20,191 bases of DNA, from contig QANT01008780.1 of NCBI GenBank assembly GCA_003254885.1, positions 1-20,191 on the forward strand, in the 5' to 3' direction. Position numbers and translations under genes: made by a program. The notes below the pieces were generated by a model. The model worked only from the letters and a program-made list of their open reading frames with translations, was not told the origin of the DNA and ran no database searches. This document shows positions 10,317 through 20,191 of the stretch, in pieces; within the stretch, counting starts at the first letter, position 1, and the number at the start of each line of letters is the position of its first letter. This DNA is from Purshia tridentata. Taxonomy: Eukaryota > Streptophyta > Magnoliopsida > Rosales > Rosaceae.

Positions 10317-10434
10317 CCACTTTCCCAGGTGCTGCTCTAAGGCTTCATTTACAGGGGACGGGAACTTCGATTAGCTTGGCTACTAGCTTGGAGCCATCTC
10401 CAAGGGAAGGGCAGCATAGCATTAGCTTCAAAGA

Positions 10435-10505
10435 GATATAAAGGTTGGACATCCATCGCCGCCGTATTGTTGGACTTGAACGTTGGGCTAAAGCCCTAAA
10501 TCTTT
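10435..10505 (+). promoter_or_regulatory. Putative TAD3 core promoter
   Basis: A TATA-like gatataaagg lies at 10435-10444, about 120 bases before the ATG. It is followed by a site II-like tgggct at 10482-10487 and a telo-box-like aagccctaaa at about 10491-10500. The pairing of TGGGCY and CCCTAA motifs is typical of plant genes for translation and RNA processing, which suits a tRNA-editing subunit. The transcription start is not determinable. Confidence 0.4.
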
Positions 10506-10562
10506 AAGCTGAAAACCCCTTTCCTTCTTACTTGTAGTCTTTACAACATCACCAACTTGGAC

Positions 10563-13500
10563 ATGGAAAATTGGGAAATCGTCCACATCCCAGAGAAGCC
10601 CCCAATCCCTCCGGACAAACAAGCCACAGTGGATGTGATTGCTTCACTTATAGACCCTAAATTTGCCAACACTCTTGTAAGGTTGCTTTCTTCTACTGCT
10701 ACTAATACTATTATGCTTTTCTTTACTCTCTACTGGCCATGTTGTAATTCTGTTTCTGCCTTCAACTTGTTTCTTTCTCATTTTGACGAAATTGAAATTG
10801 ATGGAAAACCCATGTAGGCGTTTAAACCAAATTGCGCCGCTGGAAAATCTCCGGCACGTGAAGCGGGTGAAGAAGAAATTTGTTGAAGGAGGTCTGTATC
10901 TGTTTTTCGACCCAAGTCCTAAGTTTTGTTTTCTAAATTACATCATTTTATTTAAAAAAAATTTTAAGATTTTATTTTAAAATTATGATTATGATGTAAA
11001 TGGCATGCAATAATTCACTCAACCAAGTTTAAAATCAAGTGTAAATGACATTAAGCAAATGTTCTGTGGTTCATTAAGTACAAAAAGGAAGTTGCTTCTT
11101 CAGTTATATTGAAGATTGTTGATTCCAAAATGTGTTTTTCAATCTCTAGTTTTTATTTGCTTTTTGCTGTCGATTTCTCGAATGATTTTGAATACAAAGT
11201 ATATCTTAAATTTGTTGGATTTAGAAGAATGTTAAACTAGTTTCTGATCTTATTTATTGCATTACATTGGTCAAACAGAACAGTTATAAAGGGTCATGCC
11301 GATTTTCTAACCTCAATGTAATTAGTCAAAGAAAACTATACCTCTTTATGGTGAGGGATTCTGTCTTCATCTTAATATGCTTTCCAGTGTTTCTATCAAA
11401 ACAAAATAATCATCAGCATCACAAAATGGGGGTATGAAGCTCTTGTTATTTTAGCATATCAGTAGGATTTGTTTAACAATTGTGCATAATTCCAACTCTT
11501 GTTGATATTGCACTGAATTGGGGGGACTTTTCAAGAAAAAATTAAACGATACTTTTAGTCAAGACAATATTTCCTGACATGGTGACACCATATTGCTCTT
11601 ACTATCAAATCTTTGGAGTATCTAAAAATATGATGGTGATCATTGGTTTGTTTAACAGGAAATACTCAGTTATCTGTGATCTTATGTCTAGCTTCTGAAA
11701 ATGGAAATCAGTTGGACAGCATACGGCATGACGTGCAGAAGCTAATGAATTCCTACCAGTTGATTCCTTTTATCACAAAAGTGGGTATCCCTTTATCTAT
11801 ATTAATCTTGTTTAATTAGTGCTTTCTTCGAAAGTAATATAAGCACAAGAAACAAAGCTGAAAATATATACAGTAATTAGTGTAATACTTTTTTTTTAAC
11901 TATAATAATTATAAATACTACTGTTGTACTACTGCAATTTTAAACTTAGTTGCATAAGATGATTGTTTTTAAGTATTATAAGCATGAAGATCTTAATGAT
12001 TTTTTTGTTATATGGTATTAAAATCTTACACTATCAATAACATTACATTATAACAAAAATAGAGATATTTTGTCCAATCTAGCTCAATAAAATGAGTTGA
12101 ATCATCTATTCATTTGTCGCAATGAAAGAGTGAACCCTCTTGTTTCTTTTTTTTCTTTTTTTCCTGAGAGATATGCCTCTTGTTGAATTACATTAGTGAT
12201 TACTACTTGATTACTAGAGTGATATTATTTTTGTAAAGATCCGTAATGAGCAAAAAATGCCTGTAGGCTGTAGCCATTGTTTGTCAACTGTCCCTCTTTA
12301 CTTATCATTGTGATTTCAAATGTTATAAAGTCATTCAGAGCCATTTAGTGCTGTTTTTTTATTGCATTGGGTTTCAGTAAAATCATTCAGAATAAATGAG
12401 CATTTAGTGGGCTTTGGGGAAGTATGATGAAAGTGTTTCCTCAAGGAGAATCATAACTCATACGACACAAAGTCGGTGGATTTTGTAATCTATTAATTAC
12501 TACCATATTGTTTTCTTTGTTTAATCTTAAAATTGAAGGGAATAATTTTATTTGTTTTCCATCGAAGGCCGAGCTTGTTCTTAGGCTTAGTTTGGTATTG
12601 CAGTGAGAAAAAACTGCAGTGAAGTAATACAGCAATAAAGTAAAACAGCCGTGAAGTAATGTCAACCGAGTTATGGTAAACTATATTTTTAAAAGTACTG
12701 TGAGTACAAAAGTAGTATGAAGACGTTTGGTAAATTATAATATAAAACTGCTGCAACTGTTTATAATTACTAAAATGGACATGATGCTGAACTTGTTTTG
12801 ACTTATTTATTTGAAAAAAAAAAAAAANAATTATTTATTTGAAAAAAAAAAAAAAAGCATTTTATTAGTTTATAATTTTTGGTCTACAAATTTATATATG
12901 TTAGCATTAAAATTATATACCACAAAACAAAAGTATTAAATAAGTATGCATATTATTTTTGTAAGAATATTAATTTCAATAGCACAAATAAAATATCATA
13001 ATTAGTAATATTAATATAAAATAGCTATAAACATCATAAATATATATATATCATAATTAAAAAAGAAGGATAATAATTGTCATTTTATTAAAAAAGTGAG
13101 GATAGATTGGGTAAAAATAATTTTGCCCACAATTGTCATTCACTACATTTTTGAAAAGCAGGTTTCAAACTGTAGTGAATATCTATAGTGATTGACTTCA
13201 AATAGTCACTCATTACAGTTTTTGAATTTTTACCAAATACCAAAATTATTGTGAGTGACCTAGAATTGTCACTCACAACAATTTTTGGGTCTCTCACTAC
13301 AATCCCAAACGGAGCCTTAGACTTTGTTTTATTAAATACTTCACTTTCATGCAGCCGCATCTAGACATTGCCTTGTAGATATAATGGCCCTGTTAAAATC
13401 TATTATGGATCCTTTTGCATGAATCCTCGATCCCATTTCTCAAATTGCAATTTGATTTGTGTGAGTTTTGTTATTATTTCTAAAATCATGCTTTTCTCTG

Positions 13501-14408
13501 TGTAGTCTCGGAACTTTCTAGTATTGTGTGGAACTTGCTATGATTGTGTTTGTTTTATTTGCCTTAAGAAAAGACAGTCATGTTTTTTACCTTTCAATCC
13601 ACTCAATTTTAGGTCTGCAAGTATGCGGCATTATCAAAAGAAGAATGGGAAGAACAATGCAAGCTATGGCCAACATCTTATCATCCACCAACCTAGTATG
13701 TTTCCACTCTCCTTTTAAAATTATCAGTAGTTTAAATATGTTGGTGTACCTACATGCTTTTTTTTACACACATTTCCTTCTTAGTGATGTCCTAGCTTTC
13801 TTTGTGGATGGTGAGCTCTGTCATTGATGTTCAGGGGTTTTTAGTTTTATTCTTTCTAAGATTAGAGTGATGAGGTGGTGAAAGATATCTCACTAAGGAT
13901 CAACAAGTCTATAATTTGTTCCTGAACGTAAATGATGGAACAAGGTCATGCCATTGCTTGCCACAATGTTAATTTACACTAATATAATTAATGGATCTAT
14001 AGCAGAAAATTTCCCTACTCTGTACTTGAAAATGTTGCCTGAAAATTTTATATGCTGGAAGTTACGCTAATACTAACTGGAAAAATTTGGCACTTTGTAC
14101 TTATGAGCGTAGTTTGAATATCATATTGCATGGTTACATAGAAATTTTTTTCTATTTACACCTTTTTGGTGCAGGTTTCCAATTCTTCTTTTTTCCTGCT
14201 GGGTCAGCAATCCTCAAATAAGGAAACAATTATTTGTCCAATATTATCCTGACTCTTCTTTTGTTTCTCCATTACCATTTAAATACAGTAATATTGATGG
14301 CATTACTGGATTCAGTGAAGAAGACTCACAATTGGTGTTCAGCTTCATGAAGTCTGCTATTCAGTTGGCAAAATCCAGTGATAATTTGGTAACTATTTTA
14401 CTTTTTGT

Positions 14409-14449
<41 letters not shown>

Positions 14450-17023
14450 CTCCTCCTCCTCCTCCTCCTCCACCCCCCTCATACACATACATACCCTCCC
14501 TTTTTTGTGTGTGTTGTTTTTATGGCGTCTTACAGAGCTTATGTGCATGCGGAGGCAATTCCCCCACCATCACCACCACTACACAAACACCCCTCAACTT
14601 TTATTTTTCTTTAGGGGGCTTTGAGTATGTTTTTCATTACAAGAAAGTCATTCTCGCTGTGGATTGGTTATATAATCAGGATTTTCAAAATGATGTTTTG
14701 GTTTGGTCTTAAATTGAAGCGTCATATTGGGGTTGTGGGGGTATCTATTCTTCTTTTATGGGAATTTGTTTTCAGGAGTCAGGACGTATGTACATCTAGT
14801 AATTTTTATTTTCAGCGTGCTTATCTACATATCACCCCTCTGAAGCTGGTGCATCACTCGTATATTTGCATGTTAATTTGAGTGATAGGAAAGGAGACAC
14901 TAAGATTCATTATTAGTGTACCACTAAGTCGGTGATTGGTGCTTGTGTATAACCTTCCTCCTTCACTCTGTCTCAGGAAGTTAATGCTGCAGTTATAGTG
15001 GATCCTTCAGTTAAGCAGGTAATTGCTACTGCATGTGATCAAACTTGCTCTTCATATACTCCCACAAACAAGATCACCCTTGATACCTGCTGCTCTAACA
15101 AGCCAGAAGTGTCTGTTCCTCATAGTGATTCAGATGGACTATTGAGCCATGAAACTGTGCATTCATTTACAGTTTTGGACAAATCAGAACAATTATATAC
15201 TGGTGTTTCTTGTTGTTATCCTTGGCAATGGGCTGAGCAACAATCAGACATGAATTCATGTTATTGGCACCCTTTACATCATGCTGCAATTGTTGCTATT
15301 GAATTTTCTTCTGCCAGGGACAGGCATCTTTTCCCCAGTTTTGGAAAAATCCATGATAAGTCCATTGAAATGGACCACATGCAGTCTTATTCTGCGGGCT
15401 CTCCAGCAAAAAGACAGAAGACCAATTCTACAATTGTGAGTTTCTTTGTTCTTCAGACTAGACCTTTTGGGAGACCACTAAATGAGGGTGAGGGGGGATT
15501 GTCTAGTGTCCATTCATTTTCCATGATTTACTAGATCTTTTCTCTGTTTTTCTTTTGTTGGGGGGATCTCTTTTTTTTACAAAAACTTTCTCTTACCCAC
15601 ATCATTGTTTCCTGAAATTTGTTAGAGATGATATATTGATTTTCAACCAGGTTTTCACTCTAATATAGTTTAGCATTTCCATGAAAATTCTCCTTATATA
15701 TTTTATCTCGTGGAATCTTTTACAATTTCAGTAAAGTGGGCCAGTACTGTAAGAGGTTTTCCTATTGTTTTAAATATGAACCTTATGAAGCATCTCATTT
15801 TCACACAAGTATTGAAACGGCAGGACAACCAGAACTTATACACTAACATTTTCTTTGTGGACACTTGAGTTCTTTGAGACTTGCAGTGTACAAATTTATA
15901 TTTTAAGAGTTTTATTTTCTATTCAGGTTAACGGTGACAACAATCTGGATGCTAATGGTGTAGCTTCCAGTTCTTTATCAGCCAGGCCTTATCTATGTAC
16001 AGGTTTTGACATCTACCTTGTTTGGGAGCCATGCATAATGTAAGTTCATGAAAGTCGGTTTATATTTCTTTTCTGTCCCTAAATTTTTCAGGTCCCCTGA
16101 TAGTAGTAAATTAGCTCTTAAACTTTTTATACTTATGTATAGTCCAAATGATAATTATGGCTCCATAATAATTTGATTGGGTAGGATTCCACAATGAAAT
16201 GTTGTACTAATTGTTAGTTAAAGCGATACTATTTCTGTTTATTTAATTATTTATTCAACATTTTACACTGCCTATACATGCTTCCTGAGGGATGCTGGAT
16301 AGGGACTTCATTTTAGCACTGCTTTCGTCAGCATCCATTACACTGGTCAGTGTATCTGAACCTAATTGACATTGAAATATGGCTAATCACCATACCCTCA
16401 TAGGTGTTCTGAAATTCTGCGGGAAAATTTGGACTGTTCATTCTTTGATTTCTTTCCTCTATAAGATCTATCAAAGCTCTGGAAACCCAGGCATGATTCA
16501 ACATTCTGTCCTTAGGTTATTCACTCTTTGTTTTTTGTCAAATAAATTGTGCATTTAATATAACTAGCATTATTTACCATCTGTGGTGCATCATTTGTAC
16601 ACACTAGATAATTTGCGGAAAGGATTGTTATAAAGAAAACAGCATTATCTTTAAGCAATGTGTTGAGCCTTTGTATTGCAGTCATAAAATTGTTGTCTGT
16701 GCTCGGGAGATCTCTCTCTCCCTCTCTCTCTCATCTCAAACTTTTTCCTACTGGACACCTGAGTTTGTGTTCATCCTTTTAAGTTTTGTTATTATGTACA
16801 ATATTCTAAATTCTGTTCTTTTTAAAGGTGTGCAATGGCACTTGTCCATCAGAGAATTAGGCGTATATTCTTTGCGTTCCCAAACCCAAATGCAGGGGCA
16901 TTGGGTACTGTTCACAGACTCCAAGGGGAAAGAAGCTTAAATCATCACTATGCTGTATTCAGGGTCTTGGTGCCTGTACAAGTCATTAGTAGGGATGAAA
17001 CTTCAGTTGCTGAGTACAAATGA
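10563..17023 (+). CDS. TAD3: tRNA-specific adenosine deaminase subunit TAD3 (ADAT3-like), 8 exons
   Basis: Exons: 10563-10681, 10818-10891, 11659-11780, 13613-13695, 14289-14388, 14977-15435, 15927-16039, 16828-17023. They total 1266 nt (421 aa plus TGA), and every junction keeps frame with GT-AG introns. In the family, TAD3 pairs with catalytic TAD2 to deaminate adenosine-34 of tRNA anticodons to inosine. Recognised segments are MENWEIVHIP at the start, RRLNQIAPLENLRHVKRVKK (about 39-58), KEEWEEQCKLWPTSYHPPTY (about 114-133) and the deaminase domain from about 260. Zinc ligands are His268 in WHPLHHAA, and Cys355 and Cys358 in EPCIMC. The residue after HA is Ala270, not the catalytic Glu, as expected for the inactive subunit. 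Residues 170-255 form a variable, Ser/Thr-rich linker. The start is the first ATG matching the conserved N-terminus. Exon ends rest on frame and remembered family similarity, without transcript evidence. Confidence 0.93.
10682..10817 (+). other. TAD3 intron 1 with competing donors
   Basis: The frame-preserving donor is GTTGCT at 10682. A better consensus donor, GTAAGG, begins five bases upstream at 10677 but shifts the frame. The acceptor is atgtag at 10812-10817. The intron happens to be open in frame with exon 1, so an unspliced reading gives a misleading longer frame that still lacks the conserved exon 2 sequence. Confidence 0.7.
12584..13316. mobile_element. PIF/Harbinger (Tourist-like) MITE in TAD3 intron 3
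   Basis: The terminal inverted repeats are 12584-12606 (GGCTTAGTTTGG...) and the complement of 13294-13316 (GGCTCCGTTTGG...), with 18 of 23 bases matching by eye. The element is flanked by TTA at 12581-12583 and 13317-13319, the target duplication of PIF/Harbinger elements. GTTTGG near the tip is common in Tourist-like MITEs. Many subterminal AGTGA/TCACT words occur at both ends. There is no transposase, so it is non-autonomous. An unresolved base (N at 12828) and a duplicated poly-A block lie inside it. Confidence 0.85.
12803..12856. repeat. Duplicated TTATTTATTTG + poly-A block containing an N
   Basis: The unit ttatttatttg followed by about 14 A occurs twice back to back (12803-12827 and 12831-12856), with N at 12828 between them. 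A homopolymer plus an ambiguous base suggests an assembly join or sequencing slippage, though a real tandem duplication is possible. Confidence 0.8.
14413..14478. repeat. Compound (TC)17-(TCC)n microsatellite in TAD3 intron 5
   Basis: A pure TC run at 14413-14446 passes into TCC/CTC repeats to about 14471 and then a short C-run. It lies 25 bp inside intron 5. Open frames across it (Ser-Leu then poly-Pro or poly-Leu) are artefacts. Confidence 0.97.
16711..16732. repeat. Short (TC)n microsatellite in TAD3 intron 7
   Basis: A TC repeat interrupted by one CC, about 100 bp before the intron 7 acceptor. Confidence 0.9.
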
Positions 17024-17250
17024 GAATGACTCTGTTAACAGATTTGATAGGCTCAAAAATGCGAGTGTATCTCACTATTTAAAGAAATCCCATTCTACAT
17101 GAATCCAACCTGTAAGAGGAATCTGCTTCAGATCATTATTTTGTTCCAAATATTTTATTTTATTTTATTTTATTTGTAAGATAAATCTTTAATAGTGAAA
17201 TGAATTCTTTTTCCCCATTTCTGCTTTTGAATTTTCTAAGTTTGAGACAT
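17024..17250 (+). other. Probable TAD3 3' UTR and polyadenylation region
   Basis: Directly after the TGA comes AT-rich sequence with a TTTTA pentanucleotide repeat at 17151-17175 and aataaa-like words (gataaatc near 17179). This suits a plant 3' end. The cleavage site cannot be fixed from sequence. Confidence 0.4.
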
Positions 17251-18110
17251 TCGTTTTGTTCAAAAAGGTGACCTACTACGTTTTTGTAGGTAAGTATTGT
17301 TTAAGATTTAAGAAATGCATTGCATGGCTCATGACAGATGTATTTATTGTAGGTTATATCTATTGAAAGAGTTGAACTGTGAAATGAAAACAGAGGGATT
17401 TCTAACACTGTTTTTTGATGAAGTATGTATATTAAGATCACTTGAAAGATATAAAAATTAAAATTTTCTAGTTCTCCAAGCTATATCAAGATCACTTCTA
17501 AGTTAAGTGAGGTAAGCTTGAGCAACTACTACCAGGGTTGGAAACTTAGAACAGATGACAATGCTTGGATCTTTACTAAGGGATATTTTTACTTATAAAC
17601 CAATCATAAGTTGACCATGTAAAGGAATTGGTCATTAGAAGGAAAGCTAGTAAGGGAAAATGACTTCTTATAAATAAGAAGCCAATCATTTTAACTAAAC
17701 CAAATTCACTACATTTTTCATTAGCTGAAGGGGAAAAGTGCTGACCCTAACCCCCCACATGAATATGACTGAAACTCCAAACCTCAAACAATTTGGGGCA
17801 CATAATTGCATATTTTGCATGAAAGCATTATCAGAGATTAGGGGCACATCCTCCAAACCTCAAATAATTTGGGTACATAATTCCTGTATAATGATCTTAG
17901 CTTTCCCCACTCAATTGTCTACACATTATGAGAGATTAAACAGGTATACATACAATGTAATAGTTTATGATTGTGTCAAAATTCAGGCTTTAGGTAAAGT
18001 AATTGTGCTAACTTTATTCTTCTTCATAAGAAGATATTTATTGTAATACAATCTTAATTATATAAGAATAATAAAACTAATTAAAATATAGAAAATTATC
18101 AAAACTACGT
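17251..18110. other. Intergenic DNA with short repeats
   Basis: No gene is seen. Small hairpins occur: acctac/gtaggt near 17271-17290, and cttctta/taagaag at 17664-17681. A 33-bp direct repeat at 17775-17807 and 17851-17882 (ctccaaacctcaaa.aattt) has a period of about 76. Confidence 0.55.
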
Positions 18111-18115
18111 TTACC

Positions 18116-18207
18116 CACGTGTGTTAGGCCAAGTGGCACACGTGCTTCACGTCATCCAATATGAGTATAAGTTGTTTACATGTTTGGCTTAAGTGAAGCT
18201 ACACGTG
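18116..18207. promoter_or_regulatory. Cluster of three G-box (CACGTG) motifs
   Basis: CACGTG occurs at 18116-18121, 18139-18144 and 18202-18207, with CACGT next to the second. G-boxes bind bZIP and bHLH factors in plants. No downstream gene is evident in the window, and the motifs sit beside a repeat fragment, so they may belong to a transposon rather than a gene promoter. Confidence 0.4.
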
Positions 18208-18230
18208 CAGGAGCGTATGAGAATGTGGAG

Positions 18231-18325
18231 TGTTATCTCACATTGGAAAACTATAATCTTGCATAGTGGCTTATAAGGGTTTGAGTTACTCCTCTCATTG
18301 CTAATTGGTTTTGAGATAGACGCTT
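18231..18325 (+). mobile_element. LTR/TRIM-like fragment
   Basis: It begins tgttatctcacattggaaaa and continues cttataagggtttgag, tactcctctcattgctaatt and ggttttgaga. I recognise this order of motifs from short LTRs dispersed in dicot genomes. A TATA-like ttataag lies in the middle. No second LTR, PBS or coding region was found, and the right end is unclear. Confidence 0.35.
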
Positions 18326-20191
18326 AAATTATTCATATGAAGTTATAATTGGCCAACATGCATTGAAGGCAAAGATAAGGATTAATACAAATTACAAAAT
18401 AAAACTATTAAATAAACTTTTAATTTGATTCGTAAAAGGCGGCGATTGATGATCAACAATGTAGGCTAAAAAGGTCAGGATAACTTGCCAGAGTGACTGA
18501 TCTATATGCAATTATGCAGGCATGATGATAAAGAGATGGTAGATCATCAAGAAAATGTTCATAATTTAATCATATTCTATTGGCATATGTTTTTCCTGTA
18601 CTCTGATTTAGGTTGGAAATTGTTGTCCCTCTTTGTTATGTTAATGTTATACTTAAATTACACAGTAATGATTGTTGATAACATCAAGACATCATCATCT
18701 TCAGTCACACAGTACTATGCTGTCAAAAAGGGAAAGGAAACATTTTGGTTCTTTTGTTTTATACATATATATATTTATTGGCATCTCTTAGCTAATTAAA
18801 TTGAAGGAATTAACAACATTGATCGATATGTTTAAAGCTAGCTCATGATCATTTAATCTAAAGTGAAAAGTAAAACAGTATCCAACTAATATTGTCTTGA
18901 ATTATCTGAGATACTGATTCAAGATAATTATGCATACTTATATACATCTCATTGTAGCAAACAACTTGTTCAATTGGTACCAGCAACCTTCCTAATATCT
19001 CTTACTCTTTAAGTCCTCAATTCCAAATTACATGTTGAGTGCGGTAAAAATTTTAAAAGTTCTTGCAGCACATATACATAAGGCTCCTCTTTATATAGAC
19101 ACAGAGGAGCTTAATTAAACACATTAATGCAAATTATACATAAGATCGAGTAGTGATGCATAATATAGAAACATGCATATGTACTCATATACATAATACT
19201 AACTGATCATATAGAAATTTCTAAGACAGTGAATTATAGGTAGGAGGTTGAGCTGGAGATAAACCTTAACTAGCCTCTCTGATGGTTTAAACCAATGATA
19301 TTTTATCAAATTTAATAGTCTTCTTAAGCCTCTAGCTGTTAGGTATAGTAAATCAATAATTTCAGAGTTTTCTTGTAAGACCAGGTAGCTGCTGATGTTA
19401 GTTTAAATGGTACTCTTTGCTGTTGTATAGGCACTTAATTGCTCATATAGTACTGTTATATTGATGTCATGCTTAATTATAAAAAATGAGTATGTATTGT
19501 ATTACCCACCAGATCGAGCACGCCTGGAATTTTGGAATTTACTCCATGCATATATGTGTGGAATTAATTTGTTTAGTATAAGAATCAATCTTGAGTCCAT
19601 CTGAAATGTTTGACTGATTAAAGAATATTTCTTTCTGGTACTCCTTTTCTTAATTTGTTCATATATATGAGGGGCACATTATTGTATTCATTAACAAATT
19701 AAAGAAAGGAAATGGGAAAAGGGTTAGGATATATATTTTTCTGCTGATTCTTCATGAAGGGTTCTTGATCATGAGAGAGCAGCTAGCAGCTAGCTTTTGG
19801 AACCTGCATGCATGCCATGCTCGGGTTAAAGAAAGCTTTTGCTGGCTACTCTCCATAACCATTGAACAGAGCCGCCAGTGTTAATTAATATTTTTCATAT
19901 ATGCATGTTGTCAGTTGCTATAACTAGTGGCAACATAGGAGAGCCAGACCAAGATAGATAGATTGAGGCCTTTCTTTCTTCCCAATTTGAGTGCATGCGA
20001 AGGTCAATTGTGGATAACACTGTACAAACTAGTTTGTGGACTTGTTGGTAACAGTCATATTCTAATTAACTTGACTATTAATTTTAGAAAATAATTTTAA
20101 TTAAGACTTGTTTTCAGGTCTGACTGACCAAATGGTCATATTCCTGACAACCCAAAAGAGTCTGGCAAACAAAACAAACAAAGCTCTTAAA
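18326..20191. other. AT-rich intergenic DNA, no gene established
   Basis: About 1.9 kb of AT-rich DNA. An open frame of up to 97 codons at 18506-18799 shows no recognisable domain. Hairpins lie at 19083-19110 (gctcctct/agaggagc) and 19773-19854. The sequence could hold the distal promoter of a gene to the right, but nothing proves it. Confidence 0.5.
19773..19854 (+). other. Imperfect long hairpin, precursor-like
   Basis: The arm starting gagagcagctagca can pair with the arm ending tgctggctactctcc, about 22 of 30 positions with small bulges, around a loop rich in gcatgc. The size resembles a plant miRNA precursor, but neither arm matches a conserved miRNA that I know. Inverted repeat remnants are an equal explanation. 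Confidence 0.3.

Larger units (their letters stand above)
11781..13612 (+). other. TAD3 intron 3 (1832 bp), host of a MITE
   Basis: This is the longest intron, with donor GTGGGT and acceptor ttttag. It is AT-rich, and about 40% of it is the Harbinger-type MITE at 12584-13316. The other parts show no gene or RNA signal. Confidence 0.8.

Noticed and set aside
12441..12756. Minus-strand open frames in intron 3
   Set aside because: They cross the MITE boundary, have no recognisable domain and lie within a spliced intron.
14332..14712. 126-codon open frame over exon 5 and the TC/TCC microsatellite
   Set aside because: Its first part is real TAD3 exon 5. The rest is intron read-through of simple repeats into Ser-Leu and poly-Pro.
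18231..18325. Cassandra TRIM with an embedded 5S rRNA promoter
   Set aside because: No 5S-like internal promoter sequence is present. Only generic LTR-like motifs are seen.
18506..18799. 97-codon open frame as a gene
   Set aside because: Hydrophobic and Tyr/Ile-rich from AT-rich DNA, with no domain and no supporting promoter or splice structure.
19083..19110. Bacterial-type terminator hairpin
   Set aside because: The 8-bp stem has a 12-base loop, no U-tract follows, and the DNA is plant nuclear.

Overview
The window looks like nuclear DNA from a dicot plant, probably woody. It holds one intact, intron-rich gene between AT-rich intergenic DNA and decayed transposable elements. There are no operons, no ribosome-binding-site pattern and no prokaryotic genes. 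Most long open frames are simple-sequence, GC-rich or repeat artefacts. The species cannot be named from the sequence.

Layout. Positions 1-2324 are the 3' part of a dead Ty1/copia retrotransposon: end of integrase, reverse transcriptase, RNase H, polypurine tract and a short 3' LTR. Positions 2325-4856 are AT-rich and gene-free, but contain a near-perfect group II intron domain 5 (3816-3849) and a Helitron-like 3' end (4381-4410). Positions 4857-7869 resemble a 3 kb LTR (TGTAACG...TGTCA) with a GC-rich leader, splice-site-like signals and a 56-bp tandem array. Positions 8035-9191 form a fold-back structure with ~170-bp inverted arms. Positions 9361-10316 are an AT-rich stretch ending in a GGGC-rich, hAT-like terminus.

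The gene is at 10563-17023 on the + strand. Eight exons join into a 421-codon frame that I assign to TAD3/ADAT3, the non-catalytic subunit of the tRNA adenosine-34 deaminase (A-to-I at the wobble position). All exon phases agree, the PC-x2-C zinc motif is split by intron 7, and the usual catalytic Glu is Ala (HAA). Intron 3 carries a 733-bp PIF/Harbinger-type MITE with TTA target duplications. Introns 1 and 4 have competing splice sites that would give truncated products.

Positions 17024-20191 are intergenic. They hold a G-box cluster, an LTR/TRIM-like fragment, short repeats and hairpins, and no convincing second gene. The strongest unexplained signal is the group II intron domain 5. Otherwise this is a housekeeping gene in transposon-rich DNA, and I see no new multi-gene system.
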